Below are positions 10,801-22,287 of a DNA stretch of 64,000 nt, one piece after another. The translations under genes were made by a program, and so were the position numbers. The notes beneath the pieces are model-generated. The model ran no database searches, had not been told where the DNA came from, and saw only the letters and a program-made list of their open reading frames with translations. The stretch is taken from NCBI GenBank assembly GCA_943735955.1, contig OX030958.1:277501-341500 (forward strand). Reading direction: 5' to 3'. Positions within the stretch are counted from its first letter, which is position 1, and every line of letters starts with the position of its first letter. The stretch is from Piscicola geometra (Eukaryota; Annelida; Clitellata; Hirudinida; Piscicolidae).

Positions 10801-13800
10801 GTCTTCACCGTCTTCATCGTCTTCATCGTCTTCACCGACTTCATCGTTCGTCTTCACCGTCTTCACCGTCTTCATCGTCTTCATCGTCTTCACCGTCTTC
10901 ACCGTCTTCAACGTCTTCATCGTCTTCATCGTCTTCATCGTCTTCACCCTCTTCATCGTCTTCACCGTCTTCACCGTCTTCACCGTCTTCACCTTCTTCA
11001 TCGTCTTCATCGTCTTCATCGTTTTCATCGTCTTCCCCGTCTTCACCGTCTTCATCGTCTTCATCGTCTTCACCGTCTTCACCGTCTTCACCGTCTTCAC
11101 CGTTTTCACCGTCTTCATCGTCTTCATCGTCTTCACCGTCTTCATCGTCTTCATCGTCTTCACCGTCTTCATCGTCTTCACCGTCTTCACCGTCTTCACC
11201 GTCTTCACCTTCTTCATCGTCTTCATCGTCTTCATCGTTTTCATCGTCTTCCCCGTCTTCACCGTCTTCACCGTCTTCATCGTCTTCACCGTCTTCATCG
11301 TCTTCACCGTCTTTATCGTCTTCATCGTTTTCACCGTCTTCATCGTCTTCATCGTCTTCACCGTCTTCACCGTCTTCACCGTCTTCACCGTCTTCACCGT
11401 CTTCATCGTCTTCATCGTCTTCATCGTCTTCACCGTCTTCACCGTCTTCACCGTCTTCACCGTCTTCACCGTTTTCACCGTCTTCACCGTCTTAATCGTC
11501 TTCATCGTCTTCACCGTCTTCATCGTCTTCACCGTCTTCACCGTCTTCACCGTCTTCACCGTCTTCACCGTCTTCACCGTCTTCACCGTCTTCACCGTCT
11601 TCATCGTCTTCATCGTCTTCACCGTCTTCATCGTCTTCATCGTCTTCATCGTCTTCACCGTCTTCATCGTCTTCATCGTCTTCATCGTCTTCATCGTCTT
11701 CACCGTCTTCATCGTCTTCACCGTCTTCATCGTCTTCACCGTCTTCACCGTCTTCATCGTCTTCATCGTCTTCATCGTCTTCATCGTCTTCACCGTCTTC
11801 ACCGTCTTCACCGTCTTCACCGTCTTCATCGTCTTCATCGTCTTCACTGTCTTCATCGTCTTCATCGTTTTCATCGTCTTCATCTTCTTCATCGTCTTCA
11901 CCGTCTTCATCGTCTTCATCGTCTTCACCGTCTTCATCGTCTTCATCGTCTTCACCGTCTTCATCGTCTTCATCGTCTTCATCGTCTTCATCGTCTTCAC
12001 CGTCTTCACCGTCTTCACCGTCTTCACCGTCTTCACCGTCTTCACCGTCTTCACCGTCTGCACCGTCTTCACCGTCTTCATCGTCTTCATCGTCTTCATC
12101 GTCTTCATCTTCTTCATCGTCTTCACCGTCTTCATCGTCTTCATCGTCTTCACCGTCTTCATCGTCTTCATCGTCTTCACCGTCTTCACCGTCTTCATCG
12201 TTTTCATCGTCTTCTTCGTCTTCATCGTCTTCACCGTCTTCATCGTCTTCATCGTCTTCACCGTCTTCACCGTCTTCATCGTCTTCATCGTCTTCTTCGT
12301 CTTCATCGTCTTCATCTTCTTCATCGTCTTCACCGTCTTCATCGTCTTCATCGTCTTCACCGACTTCATCGTTCGTCTTCACCGTCTTCACCGTCTTCAT
12401 CGTCTTCATCGTCTTCACCGTCTTCACCGTCTTCACCGTCTTCATCGTCTTCATCGTCTTCATCGTCTTCACCGTCTTCATCGTCTTCACCGTCTTCACC
12501 GTCTTCACCGTCTTCACCTTCTTCATCGTCTTCATCGTCTTCATCGTTTTCATCGTCTTCCCCGTCTTCACCGTCTTCATCGTCTTCATCGTCTTCACCG
12601 TCTTCACCGTCTTCACCGTCTTCACCGTTTTCACCGTCTTCATCGTCTTCATCGTCTTCATCGTCTTCACCGTCTTCACCGTCTTCACCGTCTTCACCGT
12701 CTTCACCGTTTTCACCGTCTTCACCGTCTTAATCGTCTTCATCGTCTTCACCGTCTTCATCGTCTTCACCGTCTTCACCGTCTTCACCGTCTTCACCGTC
12801 TTCACCGTCTTCACCGTCTTCACCGTCTTCATCGTCTTCATCGTCTTCACCGTCTTCATCGTCTTCATCGTCTTCACCGTCTTCACCGTCTTCACCGTCT
12901 TCATCGTCTTCATCGTCTTCACCGTCTTCACCGTCTTCACCGTCTTCACCGTCTTCATCGTCTTCATCGTCTTCACTGTCTTCATCGTCTTCATCGTTTT
13001 CATCGTCTTCATCTTCTTCATCGTCTTCACCGTCTTCATCGTCTCCATCGTCTTCACCGTCTTCATCGTCTTCATCGTCTTCACCGTCTTCACCGTCTTC
13101 ATCGTCTTCATCGTCTTCATCGTCTTCATCGTCTTCACCGACTTCATCGTTCGTCTTCACCGTCTTCACCGTCTTCATCGTCTTCATCGTCTTCACCGTC
13201 TTCACCGTCTTCACCGTCTTCATCGTCTTCACCGTCTTCATCGTCTTCACCGTCTTCACCGTCTTCACCGTCTTCACCTTCTTCACCGTCTTCATCGTCT
13301 CCATCGTCTTCACCGTCTTCATCGTCTTCATCGTCTTCACCGTCTTCATCGTCTTCATCGTCTTCATCTTCTTCACCGTCTTCACCGTCTTCACCGTCTT
13401 CATCGTCTTCATCGTCTTCATCGTCTTCATCGTCTTCACCGTCTTCACCGCCTTCACCGTCTTCACCGTCTTCACCGTCTTCACCGTCTTCACCGTCTTC
13501 ATCGTCTTCATCGTCTTCACCGTCTTCATCGTCTTCATCGTCTTCATCGTCTTCATCGTCTTCACCGTCTTCATCGTCTTCACCGTCTTCATCGTCTTCA
13601 CCGTCTTCACCGTCTTCATCGTCTTCATCGTCTTCATCGTCTTCATCGTCTTCACCGTCTTCACCGTCTTCACCGTCTTCACCGTCTTCATCGTCTTCAT
13701 CGTCTTCACTGTCTTCATCGTCTTCATCGTTTTCATCGTCTTCATCTTCTTCATCGTCTTCACCGTCTTCATCGTCTTCATCGTCTTCACCGTCTTCATC

Positions 13801-16800
13801 GTCTTCATCGTCTTCACCGTCTTCATCGTCTTCATCGTCTTCATCGTCTTCATCGTCTTCACCGTCTTCACCGTCTTCACCGTCTTCACCGTCTTCACCG
13901 TCTTCACCGTCTTCACCGTCTTCACCGTCTTCACCGTCTTCATCGTCTTCATCGTCTTCATCGTCTTCATCGTCTTCACCGTCTTCACCGTCTTCACCGT
14001 CTTCATCGTCTTCATCGTCTTCATCGTCTTCATCGTCTTCACCGTCTTCACCGTCTTCACCGTCTTCACCGTCTTCACCGTCTTCACCGTCTTCACCGTC
14101 TTCATCGTCTTCATCGTCTTCATCGTCTTCATCGTCTTCACCGTCTTCACCGTCTTCACCGTCTTCACCGTCTTCATCGTCTTCATCGTCTTCACTGTCT
14201 TCATCGTCTTCATCGTTTTCATCGTCTTCATCTTCTTCATCGTCTTCACCGTCTTCATCGTCTCCATCGTCTTCACCGTCTTCATCGTCTTCATCGTCTT
14301 CACCGTCTTCATCGTCTTCATCGTCTTCATCTTCTTCACCGTCTTCATCGTCTTCACCGTCTTCATCGTCTTCATCGTCTTCATCGTCTTCATCGTCTTC
14401 ATCGTCTTCACCGTCTTCACCGCCTTCACCGTCTTCACCGTCTTCACCGTCTTCACCGTCTTCACCGTCTTCACCGTCTTCATCGTCTTCATCGTCTTCA
14501 CCGTCTTCATCGTCTTCATCGTCTTCATCGTCTTCATCGTCTTCACCGTCTTCATCGTCTTCACCGTCTTCATCGTCTTCACCGTCTTCACCGTCTTCAT
14601 CGTCTTCATCGTCTTCATCGTCTTCATCGTCTTCACCGTCTTCACCGTCTTCACCGTCTTCACCGTCTTCATCGTCTTCATCGTCTTCACTGTCTTCATC
14701 GTCTTCATCGTTTTCATCGTCTTCATCTTCTTCATCGTCTTCACCGTCTTCATCGTCTTCATCGTCTTCACCGTCTTCATCGTCTTCATCGTCTTCACCG
14801 TCTTCATCGTCTTCATCGTCTTCATCGTCTTCATCGTCTTCACCGTCTTCACCGTCTTCACCGTCTTCACCGTCTTCACCGTCTTCACCGTCTTCACCGT
14901 CTTCATCGTCTTCATCGTCTTCATCGTCTTCATCGTCTTCACCGTCTTCACCGTCTTCATCGTCTTCATCGTCTTCATCGTCTTCATCGTCTTCACCGTC
15001 TTCACCGTCTTCACCGTCTTCACCGTCTTCACCGTCTTCACCGTCTTCACCGTCTTCATCGTCTTCATCGTCTTCACCGTCTTCATCGTTTTCATCGTCT
15101 TCATCGTCTTCATCGTCTTCACCGTCTTCATCGTCTTCACCGTCTTCATCGTCTTCACCGTCTTCACCGTCTTCATCGTCTTCATCGTCTTCATCGTCTT
15201 CATCGTCTTCACCGTCTTCACCGTCTTCACCGTCTTCACCGTCTTCATCGTCTTCATCGTCTTCACTGTCTTCATCGTCTTCATCGTTTTCATCGTCTTC
15301 ATCTTCTTCATCGTCTTCACCGTCTTCATCGTCTCCATCGTCTTCACCGTCTTCATCGTCTTCATCGTCTTCACCGTCTTCATCGTCTTCATCGTCTTCA
15401 TCTTCTTCACCGTCTTCATCGTCTTCACCGTCTTCATCGTCTTCATCGTCTTCATCGTCTTCATCGTCTTCACCGTCTTCACCGTCTTCACCGACTTCAC
15501 CGTCTTCACCGTCTTCACCGTCTTCACCGTCTTTATCGTCTTCATCGTCTTCACCGTCTTCATCGTCTTCACCGTCTTCATCGTCTTCACCGTCTTCACC
15601 GTCTTCACCGTCTTCACCTTCTTCATCGTCTTCATCGTCTTCATCGTTTTCATCGTCTTCCCCGTCTTCACCGTCTTCATCGTCTTCATCGTCTTCACCG
15701 TCTTCACCGTCTTCACCGTCTTCACCGTTTTCACCGTCTTCATCGTCTTCATCGTCTTCATCGTCTTCACCGTCTTCACCGTCTTCACCGTCTTCACCGT
15801 CTTCACCGTTTTCACCGTCTTCACCGTCTTAATCGTCTTCATCGTCTTCACCGTCTTCATCGTCTTCACCGTCTTCACCGTCTTCACCGTCTTCACCGTC
15901 TTCACCGTCTTCACCGTCTTCACCGTCTTCATCGTCTTCATCGTCTTCACCGTCTTCATCGTCTTCATCGTCTTCACCGTCTTCACCGTCTTCACCGTCT
16001 TCATCGTCTTCATCGTCTTCACCGTCTTCACCGTCTTCACCGTCTTCACCGTCTTCATCGTCTTCATCGTCTTCACTGTCTTCATCGTCTTCATCGTTTT
16101 CATCGTCTTCATCTTCTTCATCGTCTTCACCGTCTTCATCGTCTCCATCGTCTTCACCGTCTTCATCGTCTTCATCGTCTTCACCGTCTTCACCGTCTTC
16201 ATCGTCTTCATCGTCTTCATCGTCTTCATCGTCTTCACCGACTTCATCGTTCGTCTTCACCGTCTTCACCGTCTTCATCGTCTTCATCGTCTTCACCGTC
16301 TTCACCGTCTTCACCGTCTTCATCGTCTTCACCGTCTTCATCGTCTTCACCGTCTTCACCGTCTTCACCGTCTTCACCTTCTTCACCGTCTTCATCGTCT
16401 CCATCGTCTTCACCGTCTTCATCGTCTTCATCGTCTTCACCGTCTTCATCGTCTTCATCGTCTTCATCTTCTTCACCGTCTTCACCGTCTTCACCGTCTT
16501 CATCGTCTTCATCGTCTTCATCGTCTTCATCGTCTTCACCGTCTTCACCGCCTTCACCGTCTTCACCGTCTTCACCGTCTTCACCGTCTTCACCGTCTTC
16601 ATCGTCTTCATCGTCTTCACCGTCTTCATCGTCTTCATCGTCTTCATCGTCTTCATCGTCTTCACCGTCTTCATCGTCTTCACCGTCTTCATCGTCTTCA
16701 CCGTCTTCACCGTCTTCATCGTCTTCATCGTCTTCATCGTCTTCATCGTCTTCACCGTCTTCACCGTCTTCACCGTCTTCACCGTCTTCATCGTCTTCAT

Positions 16801-19609
16801 CGTCTTCACTGTCTTCATCGTCTTCATCGTTTTCATCGTCTTCATCTTCTTCATCGTCTTCACCGTCTTCATCGTCTTCATCGTCTTCACCGTCTTCATC
16901 GTCTTCATCGTCTTCACCGTCTTCATCGTCTTCATCGTCTTCATCGTCTTCATCGTCTTCACCGTCTTCACCGTCTTCACCGTCTTCACCGTCTTCACCG
17001 TCTTCACCGTCTTCACCGTCTTCACCGTCTTCACCGTCTTCATCGTCTTCATCGTCTTCATCGTCTTCATCGTCTTCACCGTCTTCACCGTCTTCACCGT
17101 CTTCATCGTCTTCATCGTCTTCATCGTCTTCATCGTCTTCACCGTCTTCACCGTCTTCACCGTCTTCACCGTCTTCACCGTCTTCACCGTCTTCACCGTC
17201 TTCATCGTCTTCATCGTCTTCATCGTCTTCATCGTCTTCACCGTCTTCACCGTCTTCACCGTCTTCACCGTCTTCATCGTCTTCATCGTCTTCACTGTCT
17301 TCATCGTCTTCATCGTTTTCATCGTCTTCATCTTCTTCATCGTCTTCACCGTCTTCATCGTCTCCATCGTCTTCACCGTCTTCATCGTCTTCATCGTCTT
17401 CACCGTCTTCATCGTCTTCATCGTCTTCATCTTCTTCACCGTCTTCATCGTCTTCACCGTCTTCATCGTCTTCATCGTCTTCATCGTCTTCATCGTCTTC
17501 ATCGTCTTCACCGTCTTCACCGCCTTCACCGTCTTCACCGTCTTCACCGTCTTCACCGTCTTCACCGTCTTCATCGTCTTCATCGTCTTCACCGTCTTCA
17601 TCGTCTTCATCGTCTTCATCGTCTTCATCGTCTTCACCGTCTTCATCGTCTTCACCGTCTTCATCGTCTTCACCGTCTTCACCGTCTTCATCGTCTTCAT
17701 CGTCTTCATCGTCTTCATCGTCTTCACCGTCTTCACCGTCTTCACCGTCTTCACCGTCTTCATCGTCTTCATCGTCTTCACTGTCTTCATCGTCTTCATC
17801 GTTTTCATCGTCTTCATCTTCTTCATCGTCTTCACCGTCTTCATCGTCTTCATCGTCTTCACCGTCTTCATCGTCTTCATCGTCTTCACCGTCTTCATCG
17901 TCTTCATCGTCTTCATCGTCTTCATCGTCTTCACCGTCTTCACCGTCTTCACCGTCTTCACCGTCTTCACCGTCTTCACCGTCTTCACCGTCTTCATCGT
18001 CTTCATCGTCTTCATCGTCTTCATCGTCTTCACCGTCTTCACCGTCTTCATCGTCTTCATCGTCTTCATCGTCTTCATCGTCTTCACCGTCTTCACCGTC
18101 TTCACCGTCTTCACCGTCTTCACCGTCTTCACCGTCTTCACCGTCTTCATCGTCTTCATCGTCTTCACCGTCTTCATCGTTTTCATCGTCTTCATCGTCT
18201 TCATCGTCTTCACCGTCTTCATCGTCTTCACCGTCTTCATCGTCTTCACCGTCTTCACCGTCTTCATCGTCTTCATCGTCTTCATCGTCTTCATCGTCTT
18301 CACCGTCTTCACCGTCTTCACCGTCTTCACCGTCTTCATCGTCTTCATCGTCTTCACTGTCTTCATCGTCTTCATCGTTTTCATCGTCTTCATCTTCTTC
18401 ATCGTCTTCACCGTCTTCATCGTCTCCATCGTCTTCACCGTCTTCATCGTCTTCATCGTCTTCACCGTCTTCATCGTCTTCATCGTCTTCATCTTCTTCA
18501 CCGTCTTCATCGTCTTCACCGTCTTCATCGTCTTCATCGTCTTCATCGTCTTCATCGTCTTCATCGTCTTCACCGTCTTCACCGTCTTCACCGACTTCAC
18601 CGTCTTCACCGTCTTCACCGTCTTCACCGTCTTTATCGTCTTCATCGTCTTCACCGTCTTCATCGTCTTCATCGTCTTCATCGTCTTCATCGTCTTCATC
18701 GTCTTCACCGTCTTCATCGTCTTCACCGTCTTCATCGTCTTCACCGTCTTCACCGTCTTCATCGTCTTCATCGTCTTCATCGTCTTCATCGTCTTCATCG
18801 TCTTCACCGTCTTCACCGTCTTCACCGTCTTCACCGTCTTCATCGTCTTCATCGTCTTCACTGTCTTCATCGTCTTCATCGTTTTCATCGTCTTCATCTT
18901 CTTCATCGTCTTCACCGTCTTCATCGTCTTCATCGTCTTCACCGTCTTCATCGTCTTCATCGTCTTCACCGTCTTCATCGTCTTCATCGTCTTCATCGTC
19001 TTCATCGTCTTCACCGTCTTCACCGTCTTCACCGTCTTCACCGTCTTCACCGTCTTCACCGTCTTCACCGTCTTCACCGTCTTCATCGTCTTCATCGTCT
19101 TCATCGTCTTCATCTTCTTCATCGTCTTCACCGTCTTCATCGTCTTCACCGTCTTCATCGTCTTCATCGTCTTCACCGTCTTCACCGTCTTCATCGTCTT
19201 CATCGTCTTCTTCGTCTTCATCGTCTTCACCGTCTTCATCGTCTTCATCGTCTTCACCGTCTTCACCGTCTTCATCGTCTTCATCGTCTTCTTCGTCTTC
19301 ATCGTCTTCATCTTCTTCATCGTCTTCACCGTCTTCATCGTCTTCATCGTCTTCTTCGCCTTCATCGTCTTCACCGTCTTCATCGTCTTCATCGTCTTCA
19401 TCGTCTTCATCGTCTTCATCGTCTTCATCGTCTTCACCGTCTTCACCGTCTTCATCGTCTTCATCGTCTTCTTCGTCTTCATTGTCTTCATCGTCTTCAC
19501 CGTCTTCATCGTCTTCATCGTCTTCATCGTCTTCATCGTCTTCATCGTCTTCACCGTCTTCATCGTCTTCATCGTCTTCATCTTCTTCATCGTCTTCACC
19601 GTCTTCATC
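4861..19609. repeat. 9-bp satellite array, main block of about 14.7 kb
   Basis: Roughly 1,600 units of GTCTTCATC or GTCTTCACC, with sparse variants (CATCTTC, CTTCGTC, TCCCCG, CACTGTC, CGCCTTC, CGACTTC, CTTAATC) that recur in the same order and so mark higher-order repeats. On the minus strand units read GATGAAGAC or GGTGAAGAC; in-frame translations are acidic (DED, GED) or MKT and VKT repeats. Open frames of more than 2,000 codons exist on the plus strand and more than 1,200 on the minus strand purely because the unit has 9 bases. No start context, introns or unique coding sequence support a gene. The array ends directly at the Rickettsia-like rph fragment. Confidence 0.97.
12730..18645. repeat. 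Large duplication inside the satellite, offset 3,100 bp
   Basis: The order of rare variant units in 12730-15545 is repeated in 15830-18645. TTAATC near 12729 recurs near 15829; CGCCTTCACC at 13450 and 14421 recurs at 16550 and 17521; CGACTTCACC at 15491 recurs at 18591. The offset is 3,100 bp, with local 9-bp differences (3,091 near 14710). This is a recent segmental duplication of about 2.8 kb. Confidence 0.8.
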
Positions 19610-19825
19610 GGTGAGGCGATACTAGATTTGGATTATTTAGAAGATAGTGATGCGGAAGTGGATAGTAATTTTGTGTTTGCAGGTAACGGTAATTTAATCG
19701 AAGTACAAGGCACGGCAGAGAAAAAACCTTTTTCCGAAGAACAATTTTTAGCAATGTTAAAGCTTGCTAAAGGAGGAGCGGCGGAATTATTTAAACTACA
19801 AAATCAAGTGCTGCTTGAGTCTTAA
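19610..19825 (+). pseudogene. rph: Ribonuclease PH C-terminal fragment, Rickettsia-like
   Basis: The frame from GGT at 19610 codes for 71 residues ending in TAA. The protein reads [18 protein letters not shown], then [19 protein letters not shown], then the tail with [20 protein letters not shown]. This is the C-terminal part of bacterial RNase PH, the phosphorolytic 3'-5' exonuclease that trims tRNA 3' ends; the family has about 240 residues, so roughly 70% is missing at the N-terminus. The sequence agrees with what I know of Rickettsia RNase PH in this region, including the DxDYxEDSxAEVD block. The cut is abrupt: the first G of the GGT codon is also the last base of the 9-bp satellite. There is no start codon or promoter, so it cannot be expressed as RNase PH. 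It is the left edge of the bacterial block. Confidence 0.9.
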
Positions 19826-19881
19826 TAATAGGGCTCTTTTTATTTCGTTCCCGCGTAGGCATTGTTGCATGGATACAAAAT

Positions 19882-20001
19882 CGTCATTCCGAGCGACTGA
19901 AAGGAGCGTGGCAATCCAGAAAAATAATAGAAAAATTCTGTAAATCAGAATTTTTTACTGGATTGCTTCGTCAATTACTAACGTAATTTTCTCGCAATGA
20001 C
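19882..20001. repeat. Rickettsia-type palindromic repeat element
   Basis: An imperfect inverted repeat: GTCATTCCGAG...GTGGCAATCCAG on the left pairs with CTGGATTGC...CTCGCAATGAC on the right. Intergenic elements beginning GTCATTGCGAG and containing GGCAATCC are very common in Rickettsia genomes. It follows the rph stop codon by about 55 bp and may fold into a terminator-like hairpin. Confidence 0.7.
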
Positions 20002-20025
20002 ATTAAAACCTATCCACACTTAAAT

Positions 20026-20340
20026 TTAAGTGTACAGATTGTCTTGGTCATCAAAAGTAGTAGTTTCGCCTGACAATACGATTGTCTTATTTTGATCACT
20101 AGGATTTGTAAATACATAATTATTAAGATCGGTTACTTTAACACTACTATGGGGTTCTAAGATTAATTCCTCAGCATGACCTAGGCTTTCAAGCGTAACA
20201 CGCTGATTAGCTGAAATTATTATTTTACTGTCAAAAGTATTAGATGTCTCTGTTATAGTTAAAGTACCTGATGTTGTTGGGATTGCTCCGTTAACAGGAC
20301 CAAGGCTTGGGTCATTGCCGTATCTTGAATCGTATATCAT
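20026..20340 (-). CDS. Small Rickettsia-like protein of unknown function, paralogue 1
   Basis: A 104-residue ORF with ATG start and an AGAGGA ribosome-binding site about 5 bases upstream. I do not recognise a named family. No signal peptide or membrane segment is evident; the sequence is rich in Thr, Ser and short hydrophobic strands, suggesting beta structure. The C-terminal half shares a pattern with the neighbouring 116-residue ORF: AE-LILEPHSS, then VTDLxN, then F-NPSD, then L-GET. The two genes lie head to tail on the minus strand, 89 bp apart, and are probably duplicates. The intact frame and good start suggest a real bacterial gene in the source genome, but bacterial signals would not be used in a eukaryotic nucleus. 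Confidence 0.6.
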   Translation of the reverse strand: MIYDSRYGNDPSLGPVNGAIPTTSGTLTITETSNTFDSKIIISANQRVTLESLGHAEELILEPHSSVKVTDLNNYVFTNPSDQNKTIVLSGETTTFDDQDNLYT

Positions 20341-20429
20341 ATTTTCCTCTTTGAATGAATTTTAAGTTGTATGATAACTACTACTAATAAGTTATTTCAA
20401 TTAAAAAAGTTAAGAAATTATAAATATAT

Positions 20430-20780
20430 TTATAGATTTGTTTCCCCTATTAGGTCTATTTCTATAACTTCATCGCTTGGGTTATCAAATAATTGATTGT
20501 CAAGGTCAGTTACCGTAAGGCTACTATGCGGTTCTAGGATTAGCTTTTCAGCGTTACCGATAGTTTTTATTATAGCATGATAATTGCTTGAAACTTTAGC
20601 TATATGAAAGAATTTTCCTTCCAAATTTACATTATCTTCAAAAGTTACCGTTCCTCCGCCGTCTTTAGCGGGGATAGTAGTTCTATAACCAATATTACTA
20701 AGCTTGTTCATAGATAGTGGAATAGGAGTTACTGAAGGATTTTTTAAAATAGAAGGTATTTGATTAGTGTTATTTTTCAC
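20430..20780 (-). CDS. Small Rickettsia-like protein of unknown function, paralogue 2
   Basis: A 116-residue ORF starting at GTG; an ATG in frame at residue 24 is a possible alternative start. It shares with the 104-residue neighbour the block AEKLILEPHSSLTVTDLDN and the ending NPSD...GET. The middle part (DGGGTVTFEDNVNLEGKFF) looks like a beta-strand repeat and matches more weakly the TSGTLTITETSNTFDSK region of its neighbour. No signal peptide is seen. It is transcribed away from the exported-protein gene at 20915. Function unknown. Confidence 0.55.
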   Translation of the reverse strand: MKNNTNQIPSILKNPSVTPIPLSMNKLSNIGYRTTIPAKDGGGTVTFEDNVNLEGKFFHIAKVSSNYHAIIKTIGNAEKLILEPHSSLTVTDLDNQLFDNPSDEVIEIDLIGETNL

Positions 20781-20846
20781 AAGGAGCTCAATCTTTAATG
20801 AATTAAACTATTAATATAATATCTTCTGCATTACTTCAATTAATTT

Positions 20847-20876
20847 TTGAAATTTGCTCTTTACTCAATCTATAAT
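20847..20876 (+). promoter_or_regulatory. Sigma-70-type promoter for the ORF at 20915
   Basis: TTGAAA and TATAAT are separated by 18 bp; the -10 box is perfect. The predicted transcript start is about 30 bases before the GTG start. This is a bacterial signal and fits the bacterial origin of the block. Confidence 0.5.
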
Positions 20877-20914
20877 TGTCGTTATAGTGTGCTTTTTAAA
20901 TTTAAGCATTAAAA

Positions 20915-21823
20915 GTGTCAAGGTTATATTATTGTCTAATATTCCTTATAATTATGTTGGATATTAATAAAGTGCATGCCTCGGCATGGTTGTTAGAGCA
21001 GGGGAGGTATAGATATATTATAGGCGGTAATAAGGTTAATAAGATATCAAAAAACGAGAAAAAGCAAAGAACAGAAGCCGTTTTATACATAAGAGAGAGG
21101 TTAGTCTACTTACGAGAATATCTAGAAAAAGTAAATGATAAACCGAACCTTCATGCAAAAATCTTAAGGCAAATAAAAAGGCTAGAACAGAAGATAGTAG
21201 AATTATCCTCTTATCAAGATGAGCAATTTGTAAGTAGTACTATAGAATACGGAATTACCGATAATCAAAATATAGGAGTATATTTTTTATATAAAGAAGA
21301 TAAGTTTTTGAATGAAAAAAATATAAGCACGGATGCGTCTATTTACTATAAATTAAAGCTATTTGAAGATAATGATTTTGTTGTTTCTATTCAGCCTAAA
21401 ATTTTAATGAGTAAGAGTAAAAAACTTAAAAAAGATTTTTTAGGAGAGATATCTTTATTAATGGGAATGTCTAAAAATATTCACTCTGTTACTATATTTA
21501 ACCAAAATGTGTTTAGTTTTGGACATTCAATTAATAATCTCGATTCTAAAAAGATGTATTATAATTTTTCTATTTTTGAAGGGATTAAATTTAAAAATGG
21601 CATAATGCTTACTAGTTTTACTAAATATCATACAAGACAAAATTACGGTTACGTATATGATTGTTCCGTTTATGAACAGCTAGGAGTTGCAAAGATAATT
21701 AATTTTGGTCAAGAGAAGAGAAATTCGTTAACGGCTCAAATCGGTTATTTTTGGGATTACAGCCTTTCAAATAAGAAATATAAAATATCAGGGATAAGTT
21801 TTTCAGCATGGTTAGATGTATAA
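20915..21823 (+). CDS. Exported Rickettsia-like protein of unknown function
   Basis: A 302-residue ORF with GTG start. The N-terminus (MSRLYYCLIFLIIMLDINK, then VHASA) is a typical Sec signal peptide with a cleavage site after ASA; this favours the GTG over the internal ATG at 20954. Residues about 45-95 are charged and probably helical (a coiled stretch with KKQRTEAVLYIRERL and ILRQIKRLEQKIVEL). The rest has alternating polar and aromatic residues and regular strands, as in small outer-membrane beta barrels, and ends with aromatic residues (FSAWLDV). I infer an envelope protein and do not recognise a named family. It overlaps the next ORF by 16 bases, suggesting co-transcription. A promoter lies just upstream. 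The frame is intact although both ends of the bacterial block are broken. Confidence 0.65.
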   Translation: MSRLYYCLIFLIIMLDINKVHASAWLLEQGRYRYIIGGNKVNKISKNEKKQRTEAVLYIRERLVYLREYLEKVNDKPNLHAKILRQIKRLEQKIVELSSYQDEQFVSSTIEYGITDNQNIGVYFLYKEDKFLNEKNISTDASIYYKLKLFEDNDFVVSIQPKILMSKSKKLKKDFLGEISLLMGMSKNIHSVTIFNQNVFSFGHSINNLDSKKMYYNFSIFEGIKFKNGIMLTSFTKYHTRQNYGYVYDCSVYEQLGVAKIINFGQEKRNSLTAQIGYFWDYSLSNKKYKISGISFSAWLDV

Positions 21824-22287
21824 ATGAAGAGATTATTTTGCAGATAATCAGGGATAAAAACTTATTAGATAAAAAACAAGCTACTAATTTAAAGGCTATT
21901 ATCGAAGAAGCAATTATCGATAATGAGATAATGATTGATATATTGTATGAAAATAAAATATTGCCACTGATAAGCAATATTTCTTATATTAAAATCTATA
22001 ATTATTCTTATATACAAGCTTATGTATTGTATGGTTATTTTATATATGAGGATGATCAAGGTATTAAAATAACTGCTATAAATGATCTAAAAATATTATT
22101 TAGTCATAATAATATTTTTACCTCTTTAATTTTGATCAAGAAATATTATTTTTACAAATTATTATAAGAAAATTTCGCTCATTTAACTAGTATCAAAGCA
22201 AAATATGCTCTTGAGTTTAAAGCTGGACCGATTATTGCTAAGAATATTAATTATATCAATAATATGCTAAAAAATAAATGTCAATAA
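21808..22287 (+). pseudogene. Unknown Rickettsia-like ORF split by an in-frame stop
   Basis: An ORF of 119 codons begins at ATG 21808, overlapping the upstream gene by 16 bases, and ends at TAA 22165. The same frame then stays open for another 39 codons (ENFAHLTSIKAKYALEFK...) to a second TAA at 22285, so the original gene was probably about 159 codons and has gained a stop. The product is Ile-, Asn- and Lys-rich with helical N-terminal segments (NEEIILQIIRDKNLLDKK). No family recognised. Its last base abuts the metK stop codon on the other strand, a tail-to-tail arrangement. Confidence 0.5.

Noticed and set aside
4815..12732. ORFs of more than 2,000 codons across the satellite
   Set aside because: They come from a 9-bp repeat without stop codons, are open in several frames at once, and have no unique sequence or start context.
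12729..19608. Minus-strand ORFs of more than 1,100 codons with MKT and DED repeats
   Set aside because: Same cause; the two longest share sequence because of the 3.1-kb duplication.
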